A stretch of DNA of 64,000 nt from assembly GCF_000150955.2 (NCBI RefSeq), contig NC_011669.1:1618993-1682992 (forward strand), in the 5' to 3' direction. A program made the position numbers and the translations under genes. The notes under the pieces are model-generated. The model saw only the letters and a list, made by a program, of their open reading frames with translations. It ran no database searches and had not been told where the DNA came from. Positions 10,584 to 20,130 of this stretch are shown in pieces (positions within the stretch are counted from its first letter, which is position 1; every line of letters starts with the position of its first letter). The DNA comes from Phaeodactylum tricornutum CCAP 1055/1. Its lineage: Eukaryota > Bacillariophyta > Bacillariophyceae > Surirellales > Neidiaceae.

Positions 10584-11363
10584 CTTGGTAATCGTAAGGT
10601 TGGCGAATGGGAAGATGTCTTTGGGCTCTAGCTTTGTCCACTATTCCGGTCTGCACGGAGCGCTTTCCGCTGTTGCGTTTCAACAATCAATAGGCACCTA
10701 GGAAGTTTGCTGGTATACAGGATGTGACTGTGGAGCGCTGTACCAGAAATAGGATTAGCAGTCGGTGTGTTGCGTGTCTTTCGGTTCGTCTGTTGCTTTC
10801 GAACCTATTGGTGTATGGTTTCGCACTGTTTTATGGTGACTTCTACACCACGACCAGGAGGGCCAAACGGTAAAGGATCGACACGCGTGAAGCCAAACGG
10901 CGAACGATCACACAGAACTAGGTTGTTTGTTTCTACAGTGAGAATTACCTAGAGAGTCCAGAATCACCAATTGTTGGGAGAGCAACGACCATCCCGTGTC
11001 GCTGCGCCTGATAGGTGGACAGAACAACACGTTCCCCACCAAACGTCTCTCCGGAAACGATGCCGACCCCGCGCGACAGCAAATTCGGCAAAGGGCTTAG
11101 GGTTACTTCGCGACGAAGTCACTCTGTCGCCCAACCCTGTCAACGCAAACGAAAATGACCGCACCTCGAATGACCCTACCGGTGGGGGATCCCGAAAGTA
11201 GGCCCAATCAAGCACGCAAAAGCATAGGAAGTAGGCCTGTCGTTGCAACGGCTTGGCAACAACATAACGAACAGACGATCGTCTCGTGTTCACGTAACCA
11301 AAATCTCCATTGTCGACTGCCCCATTTTCACGGACTGGAACGTTAGTTCACAACCCTGCGAGT
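10584..11363. other. Divergent intergenic region between two coiled-coil genes
   Basis: 780 bp separating the start codons of the minus-strand gene ending its 5' side at 10583 and the plus-strand gene starting at 11364. It should contain both promoters. Open frames inside it on either strand show no protein-like pattern, and I see no clear core-promoter element. Confidence 0.5.
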
Positions 11364-12281
11364 ATGAGTTTTTTCAAAACGTTTCGATCCCGGTCGGGTT
11401 CCAACGATGGTCTCGACAGCGAAATAAAAGACGTGGATGCAGTGGACACCACGACGCCACCACCGCCGACGAATCCCCCTCCTCCGCCCCCTCCGGTTCT
11501 CAACGAGAACATTACTGTGACTGTCGAGGATGAACCGGACGAGGACCCGGTTCGTGCCCAACTAGAGAAAGATGTTCGACAACGTGATTCGAATATCTCG
11601 GCGTTAGAAAAAGTCCGCAACGAAAAGAAACAGGACATTGTCAATTTAGAAATGGAACTCGAGAAAGAGCGTCTGCAACAAATGAAAGAAGCGCTCACAC
11701 ATAAGATTGAGTCCGAACGCATCAAGCGACAAACTACGCATACCGAAGAACGCCTCAAGGCTTTGGAAGCCGACATGCAGGATAAGGCCGCTATTCACGA
11801 GTACGCCAATCTCATCAAGGGTGTAGCGCCCAAATCGGGTGTGGACAGTCAGTACGTGATGAAATTGCAGGCACAGTTGCAAAAGGCCGTCAAGAAAATG
11901 GAAACGACCAACGAACAAATGAAGGAACTGGAGGAAAACTCACGCCAAGTAGTGAACGGTTTGTCTCTGGAAATCTCGGAATTGGTGGAAGAGCGATGCC
12001 GTACCGAGTTAGAATTACGCAAGCAAATGGAAGTCTTAAACGATCAAAAGCGAGATATGCAGTTGCAATACGAAGAGCGCATCAAAGAAAATCTCAAAAC
12101 ACTCCAAGCGCTCCGAGCCAAGGCAGCAAGTCAAACAACAATTGAGGAACTTGAAGAAGAACTGGAGGAAACAGAGCTACGATTGGAAGAGCTCAATAGA
12201 ATTCAAGAAACCCAAGAAAGGACGATTGCGCAACTGAATAAATCCTTGGCAGTCGATGGAGCTGGTGAGATTGTGATGTAG
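11364..12281 (+). CDS. Coiled-coil protein with Pro-rich N-terminus
   Basis: 305 aa. I start at ATG 11364 (MSFFKTFRSRSG); the frame is open upstream to 11310 but the extra segment is low quality. Residues 30-45 are a Thr/Pro tract (TTTPPPPTNPPPPPPP), then coiled coil runs from about 60 to the end. DSQYVMKLQAQLQKAVKKME (about residues 153-172) matches motifs in the proteins at 8727..10583 and 6851..8488. No catalytic residues or targeting signal are seen. Together with the preceding genes this forms a run of four coiled-coil genes in about 8 kb. Confidence 0.85.
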   Translation: MSFFKTFRSRSGSNDGLDSEIKDVDAVDTTTPPPPTNPPPPPPPVLNENITVTVEDEPDEDPVRAQLEKDVRQRDSNISALEKVRNEKKQDIVNLEMELEKERLQQMKEALTHKIESERIKRQTTHTEERLKALEADMQDKAAIHEYANLIKGVAPKSGVDSQYVMKLQAQLQKAVKKMETTNEQMKELEENSRQVVNGLSLEISELVEERCRTELELRKQMEVLNDQKRDMQLQYEERIKENLKTLQALRAKAASQTTIEELEEELEETELRLEELNRIQETQERTIAQLNKSLAVDGAGEIVM

Positions 12282-12793
12282 AGAACACATCTCAGCTTGT
12301 TGCCTTGGCCCAAAAAGATTGGCAAGCTTTTTTGACGAAATAAAGCATAATTCGACTCACGCCACCGATGGCAAGCAAATTTAACAGTAGAGTAGTCAAT
12401 GGCCTTGGAGGCCGACGATGGCTTACACTTGACTCTGCTGAATGTACCCTTCGGGTGTTTACGTCACACTTCGTCAAAATAAGTAGGTATCACAGTTAAT
12501 TCGTCCAAGAGAATCGTGAACCAAATTTCACAGCGCATATAGACTAACAGTTTTCCTACTGATACAAAAATTTGCCATCGATCGCTGATATAAAACAACA
12601 TTCGAAGGTGCTGCTATTGCTCATTTACCGTTGATGGTAAAGCGCGCTGGAGAGCACGTTTAGAAGCACACATATATTTTGATATACGCAAAACGATGTG
12701 TTTTTATTTGTTCATCGCTGATTCTTACGGAAATTAGCATCTTTGGTTTTCTTCAAATTTAATTGCAATCATTTACACCCTTGAAAGTAGAGA
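12282..12793. other. Intergenic
   Basis: 512 bp, AT-rich, upstream of the methyltransferase gene. Only a small inverted repeat (TTTACC-GTTGAT-GGTAAA near 12625) was noticed; its significance is unknown. Confidence 0.4.
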
Positions 12794-14005
12794 ATGAGGT
12801 CACCCCTTCACGAAACAAAATCTCAGGGTGAGGATGCTGCTTCTGGTCAGCACATTCTCTCACAAGAAAAGTTGAGAGTATTTGCTTCCTCGCTGGAACC
12901 TTGGGTACAATCTTGTCGTTGCATTCCGTGTGAAACGGATGAAGTATGTTTCTCGTATCGTTGCCGATGCAGCTTCCAGATCGTCCATGGTGACATGAAA
13001 AGCGACGGCCACTTGCGTTACGCGGTCCGACAGAACCACGAGCCAGTATGCATCACTGCGTTCCCAGTGGCAAATCTGAGAATACAAAGGTCAATGTGGA
13101 ATGTACTGGCACTCTTCAACGACCCGGAAGAACAGTTCGGCCAACTAAAACAGTCACTAACGAGTGCTACGTTTTCAACATCGTGGGACGAAACAATGTG
13201 TGTGGTAACCTTGCACTATATGAATCCTGTCAGTGATGAGAGTGCTTGGGAGACGGAAGCACAGAATATGTGCCAACGGCTTGAGTTAGCCCAACTGACA
13301 GGTCGTTCCCGAAAACGCATTCTACGGACAAGGAATGAGGGGACTACCATAATTTGCGACACAATTTGGATGGAACGCGTGGGATCAAACTGGAATGTCA
13401 GCCTTGAAAAAACTTTGACATCCAGCGATCGTATAGCAGTCCACTATAACAAGCCTGAAGATGCATTTTACCACCCTAATTCTCGAGCGATGTGTAATGC
13501 ATTAGAATGGATGCTTTCGCGGATTGTCTTGATCGTAGCGGATCTCGAAACGTTAACTCCGCGCTTGTTGGAAATGTATTGTGGTTGCGGGGCTCATACT
13601 ATACCTTTGGCGAAAACTGGACTATTGTCGAAAATATTGGCGATCGAGCTAGACGAGAGACTGGTACGCGCTTGCCAACAGAACATCCTTTTGAACGGCA
13701 TCGACTCAGAGCTGATCGACATGGTATCTCAGGACGCGGGAAAATGGTCCCAACGTTGCGAAAGTAGCTTTGACATTATATTAGTCGATCCACCCCGGCA
13801 AGGTTTGGATGAATCTGTTTGTCAAATGGCGACTCGGGGTGACTTTCAGCATATGCTATACATTTCCTGTGGTCGAGATGCATTGGTGCGAGACTTGGAA
13901 CGACTCGGCGGCAGTTTTGCAGTGGAGAATTGCACTCTTCTCGATCTCTTTCCGACCACTGGCGCAGTCGAAAGCTTAGTACATCTGAAACGAAAGATCC
14001 GATAA
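12794..14005 (+). CDS. tRNA (uracil-5-)-methyltransferase, TrmA/TRMT2 family
   Basis: 403 aa, single exon. SAM-dependent enzyme expected to make m5U54 (ribothymidine) in the tRNA T-loop. Visible family marks: FYHPNSRAMCNALEWM (about residues 225-240, the FxQxN region), the SAM-binding motif LLEMYCGCGAHTIPLAKTG (258-276), AIELDERLV (283-291), DPPRQG (332-337), catalytic-cysteine motif YISCG with Cys359, and the late FPTTGAVESLVHL with the conserved Glu393. The N-terminal third has a Cys-rich segment (CRCIPCETDEVCFSYRCRC, residues 41-59) reminiscent of the Fe-S cysteines in bacterial RlmD/TrmA relatives. No TRAM or RRM domain is evident and no clear organelle leader is seen. Choosing TrmA over RlmC/D rests on overall pattern only. 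Confidence 0.85.
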   Translation: MRSPLHETKSQGEDAASGQHILSQEKLRVFASSLEPWVQSCRCIPCETDEVCFSYRCRCSFQIVHGDMKSDGHLRYAVRQNHEPVCITAFPVANLRIQRSMWNVLALFNDPEEQFGQLKQSLTSATFSTSWDETMCVVTLHYMNPVSDESAWETEAQNMCQRLELAQLTGRSRKRILRTRNEGTTIICDTIWMERVGSNWNVSLEKTLTSSDRIAVHYNKPEDAFYHPNSRAMCNALEWMLSRIVLIVADLETLTPRLLEMYCGCGAHTIPLAKTGLLSKILAIELDERLVRACQQNILLNGIDSELIDMVSQDAGKWSQRCESSFDIILVDPPRQGLDESVCQMATRGDFQHMLYISCGRDALVRDLERLGGSFAVENCTLLDLFPTTGAVESLVHLKRKIR

Positions 14006-14080
14006 AAGCTAAACGCTAGCTAAGGTTCCCTATAAAGAGTACTATGGCCGAAGGCTCAACTTTCATCTGAGCATCATCAT

Positions 14081-15451
14081 CTACTTGGAAAACCGTCCTA
14101 CTCTTGTCAGCCATCGTCCCAAATCCACTGAAAATAGTGCACCATAGGCATTAGCCCGTTGCGTATAGTTTTGCAACTTGCGCGTGTGTTCCGGTGCGAT
14201 CGTCACTCTAGCGCTCATTATCAGTTGCGCTTTCGCGCCATCGAGGTTTACATCCAATACTTGGGCATTGTGCCCAAGATCGAGCGAAACATCTGGTATC
14301 ACGGGGAGAAAGACACCAGTCGTTGGTCCGACGGACATTTGAAGTCCAGGGAAATTAAGAATATGGCCACGGCAAGAGGTTTCGATGTGTGTTCGAACCT
14401 CGAAAGGTACCGCGGCGTCAAAAATGGTTGTGGCATGGCCTTGACAGGAAAGTTTACCATTAGGAAGAATTTTGATCGCATCCATGAAAACGTTAGCGGG
14501 CTCCAGTCCACGACCTTTTAGAATACGAACTACGAGGCGGCGAAGCCCATTTGTCACACATGACGATTCGAACAAGTCGGCTTGTGTAAAAGTTGCGTTG
14601 TTGGCAACGAAGTCAAAAGCCCTGGGGAATCGCTTGATGTTACGTTGTGAGGGACGTATGAGGCGGTGCAGGTTCAGTGACATACTTTTCGCCTCAAGAC
14701 GGCAACCAGATAGGCGGATTGCACCAAACACAATACGGTCAACATCGACACTTGCGTTGCAGCAAAACACGCCTTGCCTAACGATATCGAGCAGACTTCC
14801 TTGTGGGTCACACTGTACCTGCATGTTGATATGCGCTCCCAGAGACCAGCGGTTCAAGAGCTCGAAAAGAACAGTACGGCTTTTGGTGCGTAAAACTTTT
14901 GCTAAAGGTGCGATCGAATCGGGCTTTTCCTCGATGCTCTTTTCCTTGAGTAAAATCTGGCGGAGAGCTGGGAACAAAGAAGCGAAATATCGGTCCGATA
15001 TGCTTTTGGATTTCCCCCAGTTAGGTTCCGGGACCACATAAGGTTGCTCGAAAGGCTCAAGTGCCTTTATCCTCTTGTCTTGCGTGTGATGCGGTCGATC
15101 GACGCTTTCATCTGGATGGACCAAGAAGTCATCGATGGCAGGGGTATTCTCCGGCGACCAACAGGCTAAATTGCGCGCTTGAACAGTGCGCGGGTGCAAT
15201 GCGGAGGGTGTTTGCATGTGTACAGGTTGTTCACTTTTGCCACGGCGAAATATCCTCTTCAGTTTCTTCCAACCGCGCTTTGGTCGGGTTTCGGCAGCTT
15301 CATTGGTGGACACTACAGCTGCTTTGCGGATCACGTGATTGATACTGGACAAAGATATACGGTTTTTTGGAGACATTGGTTTCAGCTGGAAGCTTTGGGC
15401 CGGAGTGAGCCAGTACAATGCGACGGCTAATACGGAGTGTTTGATTGCCAT
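14081..15451 (-). CDS. Plastid-targeted DUF2993-like (LmeA-like) protein
   Basis: 456 aa, single exon. The N-terminus is a signal peptide (MAIKHSVLAVALYWLTPAQS) followed by Phe at the predicted cleavage site (AQS-FQLKP), the diatom bipartite plastid leader, then a basic Ser-rich transit-like stretch. Residues about 205-270 carry the DUF2993 pattern known from cyanobacteria and chloroplasts: GVFCCNASVDVDRIVFGAIR, then LSGCRLEAKSMSLNLHRL. The second half alternates short strands as expected for this lipid-binding-like fold (distantly related to mycobacterial LmeA). No catalytic residues are known for the family. It converges on the methyltransferase gene with only 75 bp between their stop codons. 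Function in the plastid is unknown. Confidence 0.75.
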   Translation of the reverse strand: MAIKHSVLAVALYWLTPAQSFQLKPMSPKNRISLSSINHVIRKAAVVSTNEAAETRPKRGWKKLKRIFRRGKSEQPVHMQTPSALHPRTVQARNLACWSPENTPAIDDFLVHPDESVDRPHHTQDKRIKALEPFEQPYVVPEPNWGKSKSISDRYFASLFPALRQILLKEKSIEEKPDSIAPLAKVLRTKSRTVLFELLNRWSLGAHINMQVQCDPQGSLLDIVRQGVFCCNASVDVDRIVFGAIRLSGCRLEAKSMSLNLHRLIRPSQRNIKRFPRAFDFVANNATFTQADLFESSCVTNGLRRLVVRILKGRGLEPANVFMDAIKILPNGKLSCQGHATTIFDAAVPFEVRTHIETSCRGHILNFPGLQMSVGPTTGVFLPVIPDVSLDLGHNAQVLDVNLDGAKAQLIMSARVTIAPEHTRKLQNYTQRANAYGALFSVDLGRWLTRVGRFSK

Positions 15452-16722
15452 AGTGCTGCTTGCTGTCCCGAGCGAATTTGGGTAAAGGGGCGAATGCCGC
15501 GTCCGGCTTTTTAGTGTATCTCTACAGTAATTCTAGTATTTGGCACTTGAGAGCACGTTCCCACGAGAACGATTCCGATACTACTTCTGCATTCAAAACA
15601 ATGCAGCGAATTAATCCAGACAAGGCTACCACACCTTCCTGGCTCGCTACGACTCACTTCCGAGATTGGAATGTTACTCACAGTCCTGTGCCGACGATGT
15701 CGATTCTGTTTGATTCTCCGATTAACAGCAAATTCCGGTCTTTCCCTCTCCATGGAGCTGATGGACGTTTCAGAAATAGAGAACAAATGAAAAGTGCGCA
15801 AAGCAGATGGCATCAGAAAGATCTTCCATATTAGATCAAGAATCCGGTAACGGACAGACATCGGGGTGAGCATTGCAAAGACCACGAAAAAATCTCGCTA
15901 TCTCGAGGGTTACACTGTAAGTCGCTCACAGTCAGAGTCAACATCCGCGGATTTGAAATTTATCTTGTAGCATGGTTTACGGGTCTCCCAGCCTTACAAT
16001 TAACTTTAACATAAGCACAAAATTGGTGTTGATTACAGTACGGACACCGGCTAGAGCTATCCCGTCTAGACAATGATTACCAGACGGAATACATTTTTAG
16101 ACGCAGCAGTTGAGCCTAGGTAGTGGCGTCCAAGTGTTTCGTACAGTTAAGCACGACGATCGAGTTCGGAACGGGGCTTTTAGTGACGCTAACCCGGCAT
16201 TCATGTCGGATTCCGCTTTACAAGTTCGGTATGGTGAGTGAACTCTGCTCGAATTGCTGATAAAGAACGCTAACAGTTAATGTACCAGTCGACGGGGGAC
16301 TACATTACTATATCTGGCAGAGGAAGCAACAAGGAAGAGAAAATGAACTCAACAACTTTTTTGAACTGACCGTGAGTAGTGTCATGGCGCGCTTTCTCGG
16401 ACAACGGATATGCGGTGAAAAGATTTAAATATAAATATAGCATATACTGTACTGAAATACTTTTTGTCTTAGGTGCTCTCATCCCCTACCCACTTACTCT
16501 ACTTTTACAACTTCTCTGAGAATACATTTACTGTTATTGAAGAAATGTAAACGGTGCAAATTGCTTAATGCGACGAGGGTTAACTCTTCCACAATATAGA
16601 CTGCGACCGGGCCGAAATAAACACGAATTTCGAAACAGGTTACCGGCCTCTCCGTGCCGATATGCTTTTGAAAGTGATGTCAATTTGGTAGCCAACTTGT
16701 TCCGTCTACCGTCAGGAATCCC
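15452..16722. other. Divergent intergenic region, 1.27 kb
   Basis: Contains the promoters of the DUF2993-like gene (minus) and the DUF6824-like gene (plus). A plus-strand ATG frame at 15601..15834 (77 codons) and an overlapping minus-strand frame are open but unlike any protein I know. Around 16115-16240 the minus strand shows short words resembling 5S rRNA, which I do not accept as a gene. Confidence 0.4.
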
Positions 16723-17781
16723 ATGGAAGCGGACCGAAAAATGGAGGCGAGGAGTGAACAAAGATCGAACAACACCGGGCTTCTCGGTCCGAAGGATGTA
16801 GTTTTTACTGAGGGGGGATTGCTACATACCGCAAACTGCATTGGTAATCGGCGCTTCCACCAGTTCCTTGAAGAAAAGGATGTGCTACTAGACAACAATA
16901 GAGACCGGTACAATCGAGAAACAACGCACTTTATTTTAGAACGGGTATGGAGAGAATGGACGGCTGAAGGAGGACGGTTTTTGGAAGGCAATCCCGACGG
17001 AAAAGTTGTGAAAGAAATAAACGACCCTATGGACACGCTGAAACGGTATACGCGTGGCCTCTCGGAGGAACGAAAGAGATTGCATATTCGCGGAGCAGCA
17101 CTAACGCCCTCAAAACGAAGTAGCAAAAAAAATCCTCCCAGTAAAAATGGCGTCAGGTCTACACCGCCCGGCAGTCCACTGTCCTCGCTACCTCTACCGG
17201 TTTCCTTTACCGATACATCTGATATGGAAACTGTGGATACTACAATGCCGCCTCTACATCAAAATTCTGAAAATGGTGCGCTTTCTGCTTCTGCAATATG
17301 GGATCTTATAAATCGACAGTCATCGAGATCATCAAAGACGGTACTCAGTCTATCAAATCTAGGAACCGCTGATATAGTGCATGAGAGGCAGAAACGAACA
17401 GGATCGGAGGTTTCGTTTCGAAAGCGAACAAGGGATTCGATGAACGAGGATTTGCGATTGATCGCATCAGTTAGCGGACAGTGTGTCAATAGTCCAAGTA
17501 GTCGTCGCAAGTCGGGAAAGCCGACGAGCAAACGAGCTCCATCACATGAGAAAGAAGTGGAGACGCTTTCATCAGCAAGCGCACTATTAGCGACTCTGGC
17601 AGAACCGTTTCCACGTCGTCGACCAGAAAGGGCAGTATCCAATATCATTAAAAAAATGTACGGTAGTTTCCGGATGGAAAGCTACGGGATGATTTCGACA
17701 ACATCCCAATTCCACGAAACATCGAATCACATTATGAGCCGAGTCCATCTTGAAACAAAGTCTTTTCCACAGAAGACGTAA
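16723..17781 (+). CDS. DUF6824-like domain protein
   Basis: 352 aa, single exon. Residues 20-115 match the small domain that is greatly expanded in diatoms: GPKDVVFTEGGLLHTANCIG and GNRRFHQFLEE, followed by an amphipathic helix region (THFILERVWREW) and the ending DPMDTLKRYTRGL. Compared with the usual DVLCGRG...N.H.GN start, the glycine-rich motif here is altered (DVVFTEGG). The remainder is Ser/Arg/Lys-rich and looks disordered, with basic clusters (KRSSKKNPPSKN, SRRKSGKPTSKRAPS) that could serve in nuclear localisation. Molecular function of the domain is not known to me. Confidence 0.75.
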   Translation: MEADRKMEARSEQRSNNTGLLGPKDVVFTEGGLLHTANCIGNRRFHQFLEEKDVLLDNNRDRYNRETTHFILERVWREWTAEGGRFLEGNPDGKVVKEINDPMDTLKRYTRGLSEERKRLHIRGAALTPSKRSSKKNPPSKNGVRSTPPGSPLSSLPLPVSFTDTSDMETVDTTMPPLHQNSENGALSASAIWDLINRQSSRSSKTVLSLSNLGTADIVHERQKRTGSEVSFRKRTRDSMNEDLRLIASVSGQCVNSPSSRRKSGKPTSKRAPSHEKEVETLSSASALLATLAEPFPRRRPERAVSNIIKKMYGSFRMESYGMISTTSQFHETSNHIMSRVHLETKSFPQKT

Positions 17782-17921
17782 AAGATTTCCTACCAATTAC
17801 TCACATTTGTAATGAACCCGATGGATTTAATAGAAGATACCATGTTCAGAAGAAACAATAATTTAGTAGATTAGCGAATGTCGTGGGTAGTCTACAAAAC
17901 ATTGAAAATGCAGGGGGTTAT

Positions 17922-19691
17922 TCAATCCGAAATTGCTTCCAATGCTATTGCCACCGCTTCCGCCCCGGGATCTGGGGTACCACTCAAGGAATTTTCATTG
18001 AGATAATTGGACCGTCCGGCGCTGGCCGACTTCATGGCTGATGTGGAAACGGCTCCTTCCCGGGCCTTGGTCGCCGCCTCGGTCAAACTCTGCGTCTCCA
18101 CTAAAGTAGATGCCGCTGGCACCAAGGCATCTAGCATCGTACGAGAGCCAACTTGGGCGCCTCCGACCAAACTGACTGCTTCCACACCAGCTCGAAAAGA
18201 CTCACAGAGTTCAATCGTGCCAATAGATTCCGCTCGGCAAAGCGTCGAACTTATTTTTCGAAACATCAACTCCAGTAAAACACCAGAAGTTCCTCCCATC
18301 GACGCTGATATCGCATCAGCGAGGGCGTCAAACATGGTAACTGGGTGGTCGAGGGGAATGATTTGTTTTTCCAGACGCTCCTGAATTTCGGTAGCTCCGC
18401 GTTTCATGGTGATACCACAGTCTCCGTCACCAACGATAGTATCGTATTTTGTCAGGAGGGGCTCCGATTCTACAATCTTGGCAGCAGCCTTCTTGAGCAA
18501 TGCTCCTGCGATTGTCGGAAATCCTTCCACTGAAAGTGGGGGCTTCTGCAGCAAGCTGGCATCGTTTTCCACAAGAACTTCCGGGACTTCGTTCGCCGAT
18601 GGACGTGTAGTTCCTGTCTTCCAAACATCAGTAGTCGTCCAAGCCACAGCTTCCGTCTGGGCATCCAACAATTCCAAAAGCTCGGGCTGGTTTTCAACGT
18701 TGAGAATTGTAATCGAGGCTCCGTGCATATCGAACGACGTCATGAAGCTTCCGACTAAAACCCGGGTTGCCTTGGCTCCAAAGTCCTCGCTTTCCAGCAA
18801 TTTGACCGTAGATCGCGCTAAAATAGACATTTCAAAATTGGACGTGCCTCCTAAATTGTTTACGAGCACCACGACTTCGTCACCCTTTTCGAATAACGGA
18901 ATGACGGTTTTAGTTCCATCGCGCTCCTCCACACGCCCGTGACTTTGAATTTTGTCGATCATTTCCCGCGCCATCTCATCCGCCGTCAAAAGCGGGGACT
19001 GCTTCATCCCAGCTTCACCGTGTATCCCGAGTCCAATTTCAATCGTCTTTTCGTCAAGCCTGTCGTTGATCGTATCGGCACCGGGTACGGTCACGGATCC
19101 CATGGCGACGCCCAGGGTCCCCATCCGCGAGCACGTCAAACGCGCCAATGCAAGCACTTGCTCCAGATCACGACCACTAGCCGATGCTGCACCCGCAATC
19201 TTGTGCACCAGTACAGTTCCTGCAACACCCCTTGATCCGGTAATGCCCTTGGCACGAGGCAAAGCGCAGTCGTCGGCCACGACCACCATTTGCGTCGGAA
19301 TTCCTTCCTGATTGGCCTTTTCCGCTGCCATACCGAAATTGAGTCGATCGCCGGTATAGTTTTTGATTACCAGCAACACTCCACTTGCACACGTCTTTTT
19401 CGACACGGCACGGATCGCCGCCAGAATACTAGAAACAGAAGGTGACGCAAAGATACCACCGCACACTGCCGCACTTAACATACCAGTGCCCAACCAACCG
19501 GCGTGACTGGGTTCGTGGCCACTGCCGCCTCCAGAAATTAGCTGCACGGAATTTTGAGGGGTCGATGAAGCGAGTAAAACGTGGTGGTTCTGGAGTTTTA
19601 CGAGCTTGTTCGGATACTGTAGAAGAAGACCTTGAATGAATTCGTCTACGGATTCGGACGGGTTGTTGATGATTTTCTTAGGCTTGGTCAT
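17922..19691 (-). CDS. Dihydroxyacetone kinase (DAK1 + DAK2), ATP-dependent
   Basis: 589 aa from the first ATG (MTKPKKIINNP). Phosphorylates dihydroxyacetone, and in related enzymes glyceraldehyde, linking glycerol breakdown to glycolysis. The DAK1/DhaK domain (about 1-335) has GGGSGHEPSHAG (54-65) and GIHGEAG, whose His224 is the residue that binds substrate covalently as a hemiaminal. The DAK2/DhaL nucleotide domain (about 390-589) has GDGDCG (421-426), whose aspartates hold Mg-ATP, and GGTSGVLLELM. Length and order match single-chain eukaryotic/Citrobacter-type kinases rather than the PTS-dependent type. The frame is open upstream to 19817 but only with a TTG, so no leader is assigned and the enzyme is predicted to be cytosolic. 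Confidence 0.92.
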   Translation of the reverse strand: MTKPKKIINNPSESVDEFIQGLLLQYPNKLVKLQNHHVLLASSTPQNSVQLISGGGSGHEPSHAGWLGTGMLSAAVCGGIFASPSVSSILAAIRAVSKKTCASGVLLVIKNYTGDRLNFGMAAEKANQEGIPTQMVVVADDCALPRAKGITGSRGVAGTVLVHKIAGAASASGRDLEQVLALARLTCSRMGTLGVAMGSVTVPGADTINDRLDEKTIEIGLGIHGEAGMKQSPLLTADEMAREMIDKIQSHGRVEERDGTKTVIPLFEKGDEVVVLVNNLGGTSNFEMSILARSTVKLLESEDFGAKATRVLVGSFMTSFDMHGASITILNVENQPELLELLDAQTEAVAWTTTDVWKTGTTRPSANEVPEVLVENDASLLQKPPLSVEGFPTIAGALLKKAAAKIVESEPLLTKYDTIVGDGDCGITMKRGATEIQERLEKQIIPLDHPVTMFDALADAISASMGGTSGVLLELMFRKISSTLCRAESIGTIELCESFRAGVEAVSLVGGAQVGSRTMLDALVPAASTLVETQSLTEAATKAREGAVSTSAMKSASAGRSNYLNENSLSGTPDPGAEAVAIALEAISD

Positions 19692-20130
19692 ATTTGTGCT
19701 TGTTGCTGTCCTGTTTGTTCCAAAAAAAGTTTTGGATGGGGTCGCGAGAAGAGCTGATGAATGATATAGAAACAGGCTATATAAAGCGACGCTAAAGCGT
19801 AACAGTAAGCACAACAACTAGATCAATACAGTTCGAGTCTGCCAGAACTCAATGTCAATGAAAAACTGCAAATTGATGCTTCTTTTAAGGAAAGATCTCC
19901 GATCGTCGTCGACAGCCACGAGGTTTGGAAAATGGTTAGCAAGAGATCTCGTGGAAATTGTCCTTACGACACATCTGGGTGAACTGTGTATAGATCGGAT
20001 GCGACCACCTTTACACGATCCCCTTCGTGTATACGATCTATGTAAATTCCATAGGACGAAAAACCGTAAAACGTGCCGTTACAAGCGTGAAAATTGAAGC
20101 CAAAAAGCCACGAAGACCTATCATGCTATC
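19692..20130. other. Divergent intergenic region between kinase and phosphatase genes
   Basis: 439 bp with both promoters. A TATATAAAG word (about 19779-19787) lies some 90 bp upstream of the kinase ATG; it may be a TATA-like element, weakly supported. Nothing else is recognised. Confidence 0.35.

Noticed and set aside
16112-16240. Minus-strand words resembling 5S rRNA (ACCATACCGAAC near the start, CCCGTTCCGAACTCG in the middle)
   Set aside because: The two ends do not pair to form helix I, the conserved words are at the wrong spacing for a 118-120 nt 5S, and no T-run terminator follows. An Infernal search with RF00001 would settle it.
17922-19817. Longer dihydroxyacetone kinase with a hydrophobic N-terminal leader
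   Set aside because: The 42 extra residues begin with TTG, not ATG, and a TATA-like word lies within that segment; the ATG at 19691 gives the family's normal start.
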